Positions 52,844 through 62,361 of a stretch of DNA of 64,000 bases are shown here, piece by piece. The stretch comes from Hydrocarboniphaga sp. (GTDB lineage Bacteria; Pseudomonadota; Gammaproteobacteria; Nevskiales; Nevskiaceae): NCBI RefSeq assembly GCF_028291725.1, contig NZ_JAQGNT010000042.1:1-64000 (forward strand), given 5' to 3'. A program made the position numbers and the translations under genes. The notes under the pieces were generated by a model that saw only the letters and a list, made by a program, of their open reading frames with translations, was not told where the DNA came from and searched no databases. Position 1 is the first letter of the stretch. Every line of letters starts with the position of its first letter.

Positions 52844-55800
52844 TCAGCCGCTGGCTGCCAGCAATCTCGCATTGCCACCCACTGCCGAGGTATTGACCGT
52901 CAGCGTGCGTTCCGCCAGAAACCGCAACAGGTAGTGCGGTCCACCGGCTTTCGGGCCGGTACCGGACAGGCCTTCTCCACCGAAAGGCTGACAGCCGACC
53001 ACCGCGCCGGTCATTCCGCGATTGATGTAGCAGTTGCCAACCCGCGCCTGCGTCTGGACTCGCCGCCAGGTGCTCTCCACGCGTGAATGCACGCCCAGGG
53101 TCAGGCCATAAGCGCTGCGATTGATGCCGGCGATCACCTCGTCGAGATCGCGCGCGCGGTAGCGCACGACATGCAGGATCGGGCCGAAATATTCGCCGTC
53201 GAGCTGCCCGATATCTTCGATCGCCGCGACCGTCGGCGGGAAGTAAGTGCCGTGCTTGCAGGAATCCGGCAGCGCCAGCTGTTCGAGCACACTGCCTTTG
53301 GCATGCAGCCGCGCCGCGTGGCCGGCGAGCCGCCCGCGCGCGGCCTCGTCGATGACTGGGCCGATGTCGGTGCCGAGCAGCGCCGGATCGCCGATCACCA
53401 GCTCCTGCATCGCGCCGCCGAGCATGTGCAGAACCTTGTCGGCGATCTCGTTCTGCAGATGCAGCACGCGCAGCGCGGAGCAGCGCTGGCCGGCGGAATG
53501 GAAGGCCGACACGATGCTGTCCTTGACCACCTGCTCGGGCAGCGCCGACGAGTCGACGATCATCGCGTTCTGGCCGCCGGTTTCCGCGATCAGGGTGGCG
53601 ATCGGACCGCGGCGAGCCGCCAGCTGCCGATTGATCGCATGCGCGACGTCCACCGAGCCGGTGAACGCGACGCCGGCGATTTCGGCGCTGCCGCACAGCG
53701 CCGCGCCGACCTCGCCTTCACCGAGCACGCACTGCAGCACATCCGCCGGAATGCCGGCATCGCGCAGCAGCTGCACCATCGTCACGGCGACCAGGTTGGT
53801 CTGCTCGGCGGGCTTGGCGACCACAGTGTTGCCGGTGACCAGCGCGGCCGCGATCTGGCCCGTGAAAATCGCCAGCGGAAAGTTCCACGGCGAGATGCAG
53901 ACGAACACGCCCTTGCCGTGCAGCTGCAGTTCGTTGTGCTCGCCGGTCGGGCCGTTCATCACTTCCGGCGCCGCCTGCAGCCGGCGTGCGTGCACCGCGT
54001 AGTAGCGCAGGAAATCGGCCGCCTCGCGGACCTCCGTGATCGCGTCGCCGATGGTCTTGCCGGCTTCGCGGATCAGCAGATGCATGAATTCGGCGCGGCG
54101 CGACTCCAGGCGATCGGCGGCGCGCTCGAGCATTTCGGCGCGCACCGCTACCGGCGTCGCGTTCCATCGCGGCTGCGCTTTCACCGCCGCGTCGATCACG
54201 GCCGGCACGCGCGCAGGATCGAAGGCGATCCACTCGCCGAGCACGCGGCGGCGATCTGCCGGATCGGTCACCGGCCGGGCCTTGCCCGCAGGCGCGGCGC
54301 CGGAGGCAAGCAGTGATTCGGCACGCGTGGTCACCGCCACTGAGGCCAGCGCCGCCGACAGCTCCAGCATCGCCGCTTCGTCGGCCAGATTGAGCCCGGC
54401 CGAATTGCGTCGCGCCGAGCCGTACAGATCCTGCGGCAAGGGCAACGAGGGGTTGATCTTGACCGGCAAGGCCTGCACCGCCGCAACCGGATCGGCGACC
54501 AGCTGTTCGGGCTCGGCCTGCTCGTCGAAGATGCGATTGACGAACGAGGTATTGGCGCCGTTCTCCAGCAGACGGCGCACCAGGTAGGGCAGCAGGTCTT
54601 CATGCGAGCCGACCGGGGCGTACACCCGGCAGGGCGCCGGCCATTCTTCCTTGACCACGTCGTAGAGCGCCTCACCCATGCCATGCAGACGCTGGAATTC
54701 GTAGCCTGTGGCCGCTGTCGCAGCCGGATAACCGGCGCCGGCCTTCAGCGAATGATCATCGCCGGCATAAGCGCGGATCGCGGCGATGGTGTGCGCGTTG
54801 TGTGTCGCGAACATCGGATAGAACGTCTCGCGCCGGCTCAGCAGCTTGCGCGCACAGGCCAGGTAGGCGACGTCGGTATTCGGTTTGCGCGTGAATACCG
54901 GATAACCGGCGAGCCCCTGCTCCTGGCTGCGCTTGACCTCGGTGTCCCAGTACGCGCCCTTGACCAGGCGCACCGCGAGCCGGCGCCTGGTGGTGAGCGC
55001 CAGTTCCTCGAGCCAGTCGATCAGCGCCGGCGCCCGCTTCTGGAACGCCTGCACCGCGATACCGAAGCCGCCCCAGCCGGACAGCGAGGGGTCCGCGAAC
55101 ACCGGCGCGACGATGTCCAGCGACAGCTCCAGGCGATCGGCCTCTTCGGCGTCGACGGTCAGGCCGATGTTCTGCGCGCGCGCCATCTGCGCCAGCGCCA
55201 GCAGGCGCGGCCTCAGCTCGATGCATACGCGCGAGCGATGCGCGAACTCGTAGCGCGGATGCAGCGCCGACAGCTTGATCGAGATGCCGGGGCGCTGGGC
55301 CACGTCGCCGTCGTGGTTCGGATCGGGATAGCTGCCGATCGCGTCGATCGCATCGCGATACGCCTTGAAATAGCGGTCCGCATCGGCCTGGGTCAGCGCC
55401 GCCTCGCCGAGCATGTCGAAGCTGTGCAGGTAGCTGCGCTGGTCGCGGTCGCGACTGTTCTTGAGTGCCTCGGCAATGTCGCGGCCCATCACGAACTGGT
55501 GGCCCATCAGCTTCATCGCCTGACGCACCGCGAGGCGGATCACCGGCTCGCTGGAACGCCCCACCATGCGGTTGATCGCGGCACGGAAGTTGTTAGCGGT
55601 TTGCGGCGACAGGCGCACGATGCGGCCGGTCAGCATCAGCCCCCAGGTCGAGGCATTGACGAACAGGGAATCACTGCGGCCCAGGTGTTTCTCCCAGTCA
55701 GCGCCGGACAGCTTGTCGGCGATCAAGGCTTCGGCGGTTTCGTCGTCCGGGATGCGCAGCAGCGCTTCGGCGAGGCACATCAGCAGCACGCCCTCTTCCG

Positions 55801-56080
55801 ACGACAGGTCGTACTGGCGCATGAAGGCATCCAGCGGGCTCTGGCCGCTCTTGAGTCCGCGCACGCGCCGCACCCACTCCGCCGCGCTGCGTTGTACGCT
55901 GGCGGCCTGCTCGGGAGGCAGCTCGGCCAGAGCGCAGAGGCGGTTGATCAGGCTGGTCTCGTCGGCAAGCCAGTGCCCGGTGATCGCCAGGAAGCGCGCG
56001 TCGCGCGACGGCGGTGCATCGGCGAATACGAACTTCGAGGAAACGGTCATGTCGGGGAGTCCAGACAGAATGTTGGTCAT
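52844..56080 (-). CDS. putA: bifunctional proline dehydrogenase / glutamate-semialdehyde dehydrogenase PutA
   Basis: The protein has 1078 residues and oxidises proline to glutamate in two steps. The FAD proline dehydrogenase barrel lies at about 180-490 (GISIKLSALHPRYEFAHRSR, VRLVKGAYWDTEVKRSQEQG). The aldehyde dehydrogenase lies at about 570-1040, with FICISPWNFPLAIF-type substrate loop, the Glu of IAETGGQNAMIVD and catalytic Cys-867 in AFHSAGQRCSALRVL. No ribbon-helix-helix DNA-binding domain precedes the enzyme, so it should be a non-autoregulating short PutA. ATG 56080 is given; ATG 56050 (MTVSSKFVF) is plausible and neither has a clear Shine-Dalgarno sequence. Confidence 0.95.
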   Translation of the reverse strand: MTNILSGLPDMTVSSKFVFADAPPSRDARFLAITGHWLADETSLINRLCALAELPPEQAASVQRSAAEWVRRVRGLKSGQSPLDAFMRQYDLSSEEGVLLMCLAEALLRIPDDETAEALIADKLSGADWEKHLGRSDSLFVNASTWGLMLTGRIVRLSPQTANNFRAAINRMVGRSSEPVIRLAVRQAMKLMGHQFVMGRDIAEALKNSRDRDQRSYLHSFDMLGEAALTQADADRYFKAYRDAIDAIGSYPDPNHDGDVAQRPGISIKLSALHPRYEFAHRSRVCIELRPRLLALAQMARAQNIGLTVDAEEADRLELSLDIVAPVFADPSLSGWGGFGIAVQAFQKRAPALIDWLEELALTTRRRLAVRLVKGAYWDTEVKRSQEQGLAGYPVFTRKPNTDVAYLACARKLLSRRETFYPMFATHNAHTIAAIRAYAGDDHSLKAGAGYPAATAATGYEFQRLHGMGEALYDVVKEEWPAPCRVYAPVGSHEDLLPYLVRRLLENGANTSFVNRIFDEQAEPEQLVADPVAAVQALPVKINPSLPLPQDLYGSARRNSAGLNLADEAAMLELSAALASVAVTTRAESLLASGAAPAGKARPVTDPADRRRVLGEWIAFDPARVPAVIDAAVKAQPRWNATPVAVRAEMLERAADRLESRRAEFMHLLIREAGKTIGDAITEVREAADFLRYYAVHARRLQAAPEVMNGPTGEHNELQLHGKGVFVCISPWNFPLAIFTGQIAAALVTGNTVVAKPAEQTNLVAVTMVQLLRDAGIPADVLQCVLGEGEVGAALCGSAEIAGVAFTGSVDVAHAINRQLAARRGPIATLIAETGGQNAMIVDSSALPEQVVKDSIVSAFHSAGQRCSALRVLHLQNEIADKVLHMLGGAMQELVIGDPALLGTDIGPVIDEAARGRLAGHAARLHAKGSVLEQLALPDSCKHGTYFPPTVAAIEDIGQLDGEYFGPILHVVRYRARDLDEVIAGINRSAYGLTLGVHSRVESTWRRVQTQARVGNCYINRGMTGAVVGCQPFGGEGLSGTGPKAGGPHYLLRFLAERTLTVNTSAVGGNARLLAASG

Positions 56081-56146
56081 TGTAGAAGCCAGGTGCCGGG
56101 TATCGCCCCCGGGGAAAGAACCCAGTCCCAGCCCTGGTCATTGCTC

Positions 56147-57391
56147 ATGAACGCCGCGCCCGCAGCTGTCGGGGGTGAGGAGCGCTCGCCGCGCCCGCTG
56201 GCGATACGCCTGCTCAACCGGATCGGCCGCAGTGCGCCCAGCGCACCCAGCCTCGATCCGGCCGCACTGATTGCCCGCGCCGAGCGCGCCACCGGCCTGA
56301 GCGACTGGGGCGACTACGATTTCCGCGAGGGCCTGCAAGTTCTGACTCGCTCGCTGGCACAGGATTCGCAGCTCAATACCATCGGCCGCGTGCTGCTGCG
56401 CGAATACCTGCACCGCACGCTCAGCAACCGCCTTCTGCTGCGCCGCGATCTGCTCGCCCACCCAGAAATTCTGGATGTCGAAGTGCGGCGTCCGCTGTTC
56501 ATCGTCGGCCTGCCGCGTACCGGCTCGACGATGTTGCAGCGCCTGCTGGCCCGCGATCCCGCGGTGCGCTCGCTGCAGACCTGGGAAATGTTTCATCCCT
56601 CGCCCCCACCCGAAGCCGCGACCTACCTGAGCGACCCCCGCATCAAGCAGACCGCGCGGCGCTTGAAATCACTGGACTGGATGGCGCCGGACTTCGCGAC
56701 CGCGCACGAGTTGGTGGCCGGCGAACCCGAGGAGTGCGTAGGCCTGCTACAGGCGACGATGAAAACCGCAGCCTACGAGCTGATGGCGCGGATTCCTTCG
56801 TATGAACGATGGTTCGACCAGCAGGATCTGCGCGCTGCCTACGCCGACTACCGCGTGCAGCTGCAGCATCTGCAATGGCGGCATCCCAAGGATCACTGGG
56901 TGCTGAAATCACCGTTCCATATCTATGGCCTCGAGGCGTTGCTCGATACTTTCCCGGACGCAGTGATCGTGCAGACGCATCGCGATCCCGCGCAGGTGAT
57001 GCCGTCGTTGTGCAGCCTGTTCAGCGTGATGCATACGCTGACCAGCGATAACGCGCCGCTGCAGGAACTGGGGCCGAACATTCTGTCACGTATCAGCGGC
57101 GTCAACGACCGCACGATCGAACTGCGCGAACGCATCGGCGACGCGCGCTTCGCCGATGTCGGTTACCGCGCGATGGTGGCCGATCCACTCAAAGCGATTG
57201 GCGAAATCTACGAGCGCTTCGGCTACGGCTTCACGCCGCAGGCGCAACAGGCGATGTTGTCCTGGAAGGACGCCAATCCGCAGCACAAGCGCGGCCGCCA
57301 CCAGTACACGCTCGAGCAATTCGGCCTGACCGAAGCTGCCGTCGATCGGCAGTTCGCCCGCTACCGCGAACGCTTCCATCAGCATCTCTAA
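56147..57391 (+). CDS. sulfotransferase family protein
   Basis: This 414-residue protein has the PAPS-binding loop GLPRTGSTMLQRLLARDP (residues 121 on) and the 3'-phosphate-binding region VIVQTHRDPAQVMPSLCSLF, both typical of the large bacterial sulfotransferase family. The substrate is unknown. The frame is open far upstream, but that stretch is antisense to putA; ATG 56147 is the first sensible start. It is divergent from putA with 67 bp between them. Whether it sulfates a product of the megasynthase cluster is speculation. Confidence 0.85.
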   Translation: MNAAPAAVGGEERSPRPLAIRLLNRIGRSAPSAPSLDPAALIARAERATGLSDWGDYDFREGLQVLTRSLAQDSQLNTIGRVLLREYLHRTLSNRLLLRRDLLAHPEILDVEVRRPLFIVGLPRTGSTMLQRLLARDPAVRSLQTWEMFHPSPPPEAATYLSDPRIKQTARRLKSLDWMAPDFATAHELVAGEPEECVGLLQATMKTAAYELMARIPSYERWFDQQDLRAAYADYRVQLQHLQWRHPKDHWVLKSPFHIYGLEALLDTFPDAVIVQTHRDPAQVMPSLCSLFSVMHTLTSDNAPLQELGPNILSRISGVNDRTIELRERIGDARFADVGYRAMVADPLKAIGEIYERFGYGFTPQAQQAMLSWKDANPQHKRGRHQYTLEQFGLTEAAVDRQFARYRERFHQHL

Positions 57392-57405
57392 GCCCTTGAT
57401 GCACC

Positions 57406-57428
57406 GCCGCCAGGCTTAAGCCGGCGGC
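57406..57428 (+). terminator. hairpin after the sulfotransferase gene
   Basis: GCCGCC-a-GGC (57406-57415) pairs with GCC-GGCGGC (57420-57428) around TTAA. There is no T tract, so it is only a candidate. Confidence 0.35.
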
Positions 57429-57503
57429 AAGCCGGCGCTGCTGAGACTCGCCGCACCAAGGGACACGTCGCGGCACCGGCCGACGACCAGGAGAACGCTG
57501 GGG

Positions 57504-58856
57504 ATGTTGGTATCGGTGATCAGGCTGTCTGCACTCGGCGCGCGCGCGCCGTCCGCCGCTCTGCTGATGGCGCCGTCCCTGTTGCTGTTGTGCTCATGCG
57601 CATCGCAACAAAACGCGCCGTCCGCCTCCGTGCCGGAGACGAGCGCCGAACCCTCGGCGCAGCAAAAGCCTGCGACGGACGCAGTCGAAACCGCGACCGA
57701 CGAAACCACGCCGACCGAAGCGGCCGACTCTGCCGGAACGCTGGCCGCCATCGAGCATCCGGCCGGCGAGGCCGAAACCACGGACACGAACAAGCATCGC
57801 GGCAGTCAAAACACCGATCACTCGGTGATCGTCACCGACAAGGCGAACGTGTCCCAGGCAACGCCGGAGGCGCCGGTACAGCCCGAGCCCGACCAGACCG
57901 CAGGCCCGGCAGAGCCGCCGACGACGGCGACGTCGGCCAATGATCCCTGCGACCGTCCCGAACGTGCCGACGAAATCATGCTGATCGACGACACCCGCGA
58001 ATTGCTCGAGGAGCAGACCTGCAACGCCGCGCTGTGGCTCGACGGTCTGTTCGGCAAGTCCGGCGATGCCGCGTCGGCACGCCGCACCCGCGGCTTCCTT
58101 GAGGTGTCCAACGTTTATTCCCAGTTCGAGGGCTTCGACTCGCGGGCGCGGCTGCATGTCGAATTCGATCTGCCCACGGCCAAGAACCAGCTCTCGGCCT
58201 TCGTCGGCCGCGAGAACGACGAGGACTTCGTGCGCGGACGTACCGATACCTCGGAACTGCGCTCCACCTTCCCGACCCTGAGCGAACAGAACGAATGGCT
58301 GGCCGGCCTCGGCTACAGCCTGCCGGACCGGCACAACCTGCAGACCAGCTTTCGTGTCGGCGTGCGCGGCCTCGGCCCGCCGATGGGCTTTGTACAGGGA
58401 CAGCTGCGCTACACGCTCTACTCGGACGACGACGACGTCGCCTACATCAAGACCACGCCGTTCTGGAATACCGACGATGGCTTTGGCGTAACTCAGAGCT
58501 TCGACTACAGCCACGTGCTATCCCAGCATTACCTGGCACGCTGGTACACGGTCGGCACGGTCTCGCAACAAACCGGCGGGCTGAACTGGCGCAACTCCGC
58601 AATCCTCTACCACAACCTGAAAAACAAGCGCGGCCTGGCTTACGAACTCTTCATCCGCGGCGAGACCGATGAACCCGAGCCGCTCTACGAGTACGGCGGG
58701 CGCGTGCTGTACCGGCACCCTTTTCTCAGCGATCGCCTGTTCGCCGAATGGGCGGCCGGATACAGTTTTCCGCGTACCGATCCGAACCTGCCGCGCGACG
58801 GCTCGGCGAGCATCGGCGTGTCGCTGGAGCTGCCTTTTGGCGACCCGCGCGAGTAA
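57504..58856 (+). CDS. outer-membrane lipoprotein with barrel-like C-terminus, unknown function
   Basis: The protein has 450 residues. The N-terminus is hydrophobic and ends in a lipobox-like LLCSCA (Cys near residue 32), followed by a low-complexity Thr/Ala/Glu/Pro-rich region (about 34-150). The C-terminal 290 residues show alternating Tyr/Phe-rich strands (FLEVSNVYSQFEGFDSRARLHVEFDL, SFDYSHVLSQHYLARWYTVGTV) and a reported-like pattern of outer-membrane barrels, ending GVSLELPFGD. I do not recognise a named family. The gene is co-directional with sulfotransferase and ugd but with gaps of 112 and 85 bp. Confidence 0.65.
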   Translation: MLVSVIRLSALGARAPSAALLMAPSLLLLCSCASQQNAPSASVPETSAEPSAQQKPATDAVETATDETTPTEAADSAGTLAAIEHPAGEAETTDTNKHRGSQNTDHSVIVTDKANVSQATPEAPVQPEPDQTAGPAEPPTTATSANDPCDRPERADEIMLIDDTRELLEEQTCNAALWLDGLFGKSGDAASARRTRGFLEVSNVYSQFEGFDSRARLHVEFDLPTAKNQLSAFVGRENDEDFVRGRTDTSELRSTFPTLSEQNEWLAGLGYSLPDRHNLQTSFRVGVRGLGPPMGFVQGQLRYTLYSDDDDVAYIKTTPFWNTDDGFGVTQSFDYSHVLSQHYLARWYTVGTVSQQTGGLNWRNSAILYHNLKNKRGLAYELFIRGETDEPEPLYEYGGRVLYRHPFLSDRLFAEWAAGYSFPRTDPNLPRDGSASIGVSLELPFGDPRE

Positions 58857-58941
58857 AGGCTCGTCAGTGACCGGGTGACGCTGTCCGAGTCGGCCTCGTA
58901 CAATCTGCAACCTGCATCCCCGTTGGCATCCAAGGACCTGC

Positions 58942-60267
58942 GTGAACATCACTATTTTCGGCTCCGGCTACGTCGGCCTGGTCACCGCGGCGTGTTTTGC
59001 CGATGCGGGTAACGACGTGCTGTGCGTGGACGTGGACCCGGCCAAGGTCGAGCGGCTGCGCCGCGGCGAGTGCCCGATCTATGAACCGGGCCTGGAGGAC
59101 ATGCTCCAGCGCAATGTCCGCGACGGCCGCATGCGCTTCACCATCGACGCCGGCGAAGGCGTCGCCCACGGCACTTACCAGTTCATCGCCGTCGGCACCC
59201 CGCCCAACGAGGACGGCTCGGCCGACATGCAGTACGTGCTCGCGGTGGCGAACTCGATCGGCCAGCACATGGACCAGTACCGCGTCGTCATCAGCAAGTC
59301 GACCGTGCCGGTGGGCACCGCTGACCGGGTCCAGCAGACCCTCGCCGCGGCGCTGGCAGCGCGCGGCGTCAGCGTCCCCTTCGACGTGGTCAGCAACCCC
59401 GAATTCCTCAAGGAAGGCGCCGCGGTGGCCGATTTCAACAAGCCCGACCGCATCATCGTCGGCGCCTCCAGCGAGCGCGCCGCGGACGCGATGCACACGC
59501 TCTACGCGCCCTTCAACCGCAACCACGACAAGCTGATCGTGATGGACGTGCGCAGCTCCGAGCTGACCAAGTACGCCGCCAACGCGATGCTCGCCACCAA
59601 GATCAGCTTCATGAACGAGATCGCCAATCTCGCCGAAGCCCTCGGCGCGGACGTCGAGAAGGTGCGCGTCGGCATCGGCGCCGATCCGCGCATCGGCTAC
59701 CACTTCATCTACCCGGGCTGCGGCTACGGCGGCAGCTGCTTCCCCAAGGACGTCAAGGCGCTGGTGCATACCGCTGGCGGCGCGAACTTCGATGCGCAGT
59801 TGCTGCAGGCGGTGGAGTCGGTGAACAACCGGCAGAAAACACGGGTCTACGCCAAGCTCGAAAAGAGTCTCGGCTCGCTGCGCGGCATGACCATTGCGCT
59901 GTGGGGCCTGGCGTTCAAGCCGCTGACCGACGATATGCGCGAGGCCCCGAGCCGCGACCTGATGGAGGCAGTCTGGGCGGCCGGCGGCACGATCCGGGCT
60001 TACGACCCGGTCGCCAGCCACGAGTGCCTGCGCCTCTACGGCGAGCGGCCGGACCTGATCCTGGTGAATACCCCCGAAGCCGCCTGCGACGGCGCCGATG
60101 CGCTGGCGATCGTCACCGAGTGGCGCGTGTTCCATTCGCCAAACTTCGCGCGGCTGAAGACGCTGCTGAAGAACCCGGTGATCGTCGATGGACGCAATCT
60201 GTACGAACCCGAGGTTCTGAAACAGGCCGGATTCCACTACTACGCGATCGGCCGCGGCGAGATCTGA
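58942..60267 (+). CDS. ugd: UDP-glucose 6-dehydrogenase
   Basis: This 441-residue enzyme makes UDP-glucuronate with NAD+ in two oxidations. The dinucleotide-binding start is [19 protein letters not shown]; other motifs are [22 protein letters not shown] and FHYIYPG-like [17 protein letters not shown]. The latter holds the catalytic Cys-266 and Cys-260. The GTG start at 58942 gives the expected N-terminus. UDP-glucuronate feeds exopolysaccharide and lipid A modification, but no such genes are nearby. Confidence 0.93.
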   Translation: MNITIFGSGYVGLVTAACFADAGNDVLCVDVDPAKVERLRRGECPIYEPGLEDMLQRNVRDGRMRFTIDAGEGVAHGTYQFIAVGTPPNEDGSADMQYVLAVANSIGQHMDQYRVVISKSTVPVGTADRVQQTLAAALAARGVSVPFDVVSNPEFLKEGAAVADFNKPDRIIVGASSERAADAMHTLYAPFNRNHDKLIVMDVRSSELTKYAANAMLATKISFMNEIANLAEALGADVEKVRVGIGADPRIGYHFIYPGCGYGGSCFPKDVKALVHTAGGANFDAQLLQAVESVNNRQKTRVYAKLEKSLGSLRGMTIALWGLAFKPLTDDMREAPSRDLMEAVWAAGGTIRAYDPVASHECLRLYGERPDLILVNTPEAACDGADALAIVTEWRVFHSPNFARLKTLLKNPVIVDGRNLYEPEVLKQAGFHYYAIGRGEI

Positions 60268-60298
60268 AACGATCACCGCAAAACTTCAATCCGCAACG

Positions 60299-60365
60299 GT
60301 AGGAGCGGGTCATACCCGCGACTGTGCTCTTCAAGGTCGCAGTCGCGGGTATGACCCGCTCCTAC
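60299..60365. repeat. GTAG-type REP pair (GAGCGGGTC family)
   Basis: GTAGGAGCGGGTCATACCCG starts the left arm (60299-60324); the right arm (60340-60365) is its perfect 26-bp complement ending GACCCGCTCCTAC. The spacer is 15 bp. It lies between ugd and cutA. Confidence 0.9.
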
Positions 60366-60390
60366 CGTTCCATGCCACAGGACGCCTCTC

Positions 60391-60717
60391 GTGAGCGAAA
60401 CCGCACTACTGGTCTACGTCACCTGCCCGCCTGCCAGCGCGGAAGCTATCGCGGTCGCACTGGTCGAAGCGCATGTCGCGGCCTGCGTGAATATCCTGCC
60501 GAGCGTGCGTTCGGTGTATCGCTGGAAAGGCGGCGTGCAGCACGACGAGGAATCGCTGCTGATGATCAAGACGGTTCAATCGCGCTTCGAGGCGCTGCGC
60601 GAGGCCGTGCTGGCGCAACACCCTGACGAACTTCCGGAAATCATCGCGGTCCGATGGGACGCATCACACGAGCCCTATCGGCAATGGGTCGTCGACACCA
60701 CCCGGCCTCTGGCATGA
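60391..60717 (+). CDS. cutA: CutA divalent-cation tolerance protein
   Basis: This 108-residue trimeric ferredoxin-like protein has VYVTCPPASAEAIAVALVEA at the start, ACVNILPSVRSVYRWKGGVQ and the C-terminal EIIAVRWDASHEPYRQWV. CutA is linked to copper and divalent-metal tolerance, but its exact role is unsettled. The GTG start at 60391 follows the repeat. Its stop overlaps the dsbD-like gene (ATGA). Confidence 0.92.
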   Translation: MSETALLVYVTCPPASAEAIAVALVEAHVAACVNILPSVRSVYRWKGGVQHDEESLLMIKTVQSRFEALREAVLAQHPDELPEIIAVRWDASHEPYRQWVVDTTRPLA

Positions 60718-61175
60718 ACCCGCGCATCGGAAGCCTCCTGATCGTCGCCGCACTGGCACTGAGCGCGCAGCCGGCGATCGCTGACGGCAGTCTGCTGCAA
60801 CCGCGTGAGCAATCCGACCGAATTCTCCCCGTCGATGAAGCCTTCCGTGTGCAGCCGGCGCTGTGGCAGAACGGCCAGCTGATCATCGGCATCGATGCCG
60901 CGCCGGGCTGCTATCTGTACCGCGACAAGTTCGGCGTCGTCGTGCTGGCACCGGCGAACCTGGTACTCGGCAAATCGGATCTGCGGGCGGGCGAAACACA
61001 TCACGACGAACATTTCGGCGAGGTTCGGGTGTTCCGCGACCGTCTGCTGGCCCGGTATAAAACCCCGTCGGCCACGCCGCCGCAAAAAGTCCGCATCCGT
61101 TACCAGGGCTGCGCCGAAAATCTAGTGTGTTATCCCCCGCAGGAACGAGTGCTAACCGTGGAGACGGTACGCTGA
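60714..61175 (+). CDS. stand-alone DsbD N-terminal domain
   Basis: The protein has 153 residues: a signal peptide (about 1-23, ending PAIAD), then one immunoglobulin-like domain matching the periplasmic alpha domain of DsbD. The redox pair is visible in YQGCAENLVCYPPQE, spaced as in DsbD (Cys-x5-Cys). The domain passes electrons to periplasmic partners. The DsbD membrane and thioredoxin domains (about 400 residues) are missing; a TlpA-like thioredoxin gene follows at once (TGATG overlap). Another protein such as CcdA would have to supply electrons. Confidence 0.85.
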   Translation: MNPRIGSLLIVAALALSAQPAIADGSLLQPREQSDRILPVDEAFRVQPALWQNGQLIIGIDAAPGCYLYRDKFGVVVLAPANLVLGKSDLRAGETHHDEHFGEVRVFRDRLLARYKTPSATPPQKVRIRYQGCAENLVCYPPQERVLTVETVR

Positions 61176-61714
61176 TGCGCAACAGCGCGATTCAAGGCTT
61201 GACGATCATCGGGCTGTGCGTGGTCGCCGCGATCGGCGGCTTCGCGGTCTATCGCTACCTCGCGCAGCCGAGCGTGATCGATCAGACCGCATGCCTGGCA
61301 CCGGAAATCACGCTCAACGATCTGAACGCGCAGCCGCGCAAGCTGAGCGAGTGGCGCGGCAAACTGGTGCTGGTAAATTTCTGGGCGACCTGGTGTGCGC
61401 CCTGCCTGCACGAGATCCCGATGCTGCTGGAAATCCAGCAGCAATACGGCGCTCGCGGCCTGCAGATCGTCGGTCCGGCGATGGACGATATGGAGGCCGT
61501 GAAGACCAGCGCACCGGAACTCGGCATCAACTATCCGGTACTGGTCGGCGACACCGAAATCGTCACCGCGATGCAGGCACTTGGCGACACGCTCGGTGCC
61601 CTGCCATACTCCGTGCTGATCGATGCGAATGGCACCATCGTTTATCGCAAGCACGGCGAGTTCGATCGCGACGCCCTGCAGAAGCTCATCGAGCAGCACC
61701 TGCCCGCGGGCTGA
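61175..61714 (+). CDS. TlpA/ResA-like membrane-anchored thioredoxin
   Basis: This 179-residue protein has an N-terminal signal anchor (about 7-28) and a periplasmic thioredoxin domain with VNFWATWCAPCLHEIPMLLE (Cys-74, Cys-77). The cis-Pro region is GALPYSVLIDANG. Members reduce periplasmic thiols, for example during cytochrome c maturation. It probably works with the DsbD N-terminal domain encoded just upstream. ATG 61175 overlaps that stop. Confidence 0.88.
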   Translation: MRNSAIQGLTIIGLCVVAAIGGFAVYRYLAQPSVIDQTACLAPEITLNDLNAQPRKLSEWRGKLVLVNFWATWCAPCLHEIPMLLEIQQQYGARGLQIVGPAMDDMEAVKTSAPELGINYPVLVGDTEIVTAMQALGDTLGALPYSVLIDANGTIVYRKHGEFDRDALQKLIEQHLPAG

Positions 61715-61865
61715 AACAGCGGGCATTCGTCGATACGGGTAACCACCCAGACCAAAATAGGATAACCCGCCAGCATCAGCGGTTAACCTGACGGCAAAAT
61801 CCTACAAAGTTGTTCTTCGCAGCAAGCTCGGGCAGAATCCGGACTCCCGTCATCGGAAACTCCTC

Positions 61866-62309
61866 GTGAGCCATCTGCTGCTGCTGAATGGCCCCAACCT
61901 GAATCTGCTCGGCGCCCGTGAACCGGGCGTTTACGGGGCCACGACCCTGGCTGAAATCGAGGCCGGCCTGGTCCAGCAGGCGGCGGACCTGGGGCACCAG
62001 CTGAGCTGCCTGCAGAGCAATCACGAGGGCGTTCTGGTCGACCGCCTGCATCAGGCGCGCACCGAGGGCGTCGGCTTCGTGCTGATCAATCCAGGCGCTT
62101 TCACGCATACCAGCGTGGCCCTGCGCGATGCCCTGCTCGGCGTCGCGATCCCGTTTATCGAGATCCACCTCTCCAACGTGCATGCACGCGAGAGCTTCCG
62201 GCATCACTCGTATTTTTCCGACATTGCGGTGGGCGTGATCCTGGGCTTGGGCGCTCAGGGTTATGGCCTGGCGCTGCAGGCCGCGCACGCGCGGCTCAAT
62301 CCAGCATGA
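61866..62309 (+). CDS. aroQ: type II 3-dehydroquinate dehydratase AroQ
   Basis: This 147-residue enzyme dehydrates 3-dehydroquinate in the shikimate pathway. [20 protein letters not shown] (catalytic Tyr), [29 protein letters not shown] and [20 protein letters not shown] are all present. It uses a GTG start at 61866. The aroQ-accB-accC order is common in gammaproteobacteria. The 151 bp before it show no gene. Confidence 0.95.
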   Translation: MSHLLLLNGPNLNLLGAREPGVYGATTLAEIEAGLVQQAADLGHQLSCLQSNHEGVLVDRLHQARTEGVGFVLINPGAFTHTSVALRDALLGVAIPFIEIHLSNVHARESFRHHSYFSDIAVGVILGLGAQGYGLALQAAHARLNPA

Positions 62310-62361
62310 ATCAGCCATACATCAGCCGGACACCGGCACTGACAGGGGAACTCAAATCACA

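Noticed and set aside
54602-56146. Long open frame on the + strand leading into the sulfotransferase gene
   Set aside because: It is exactly antisense to putA, has Arg/Gly-rich composition typical of a shadow frame, and the sulfotransferase domain starts only after 56147.
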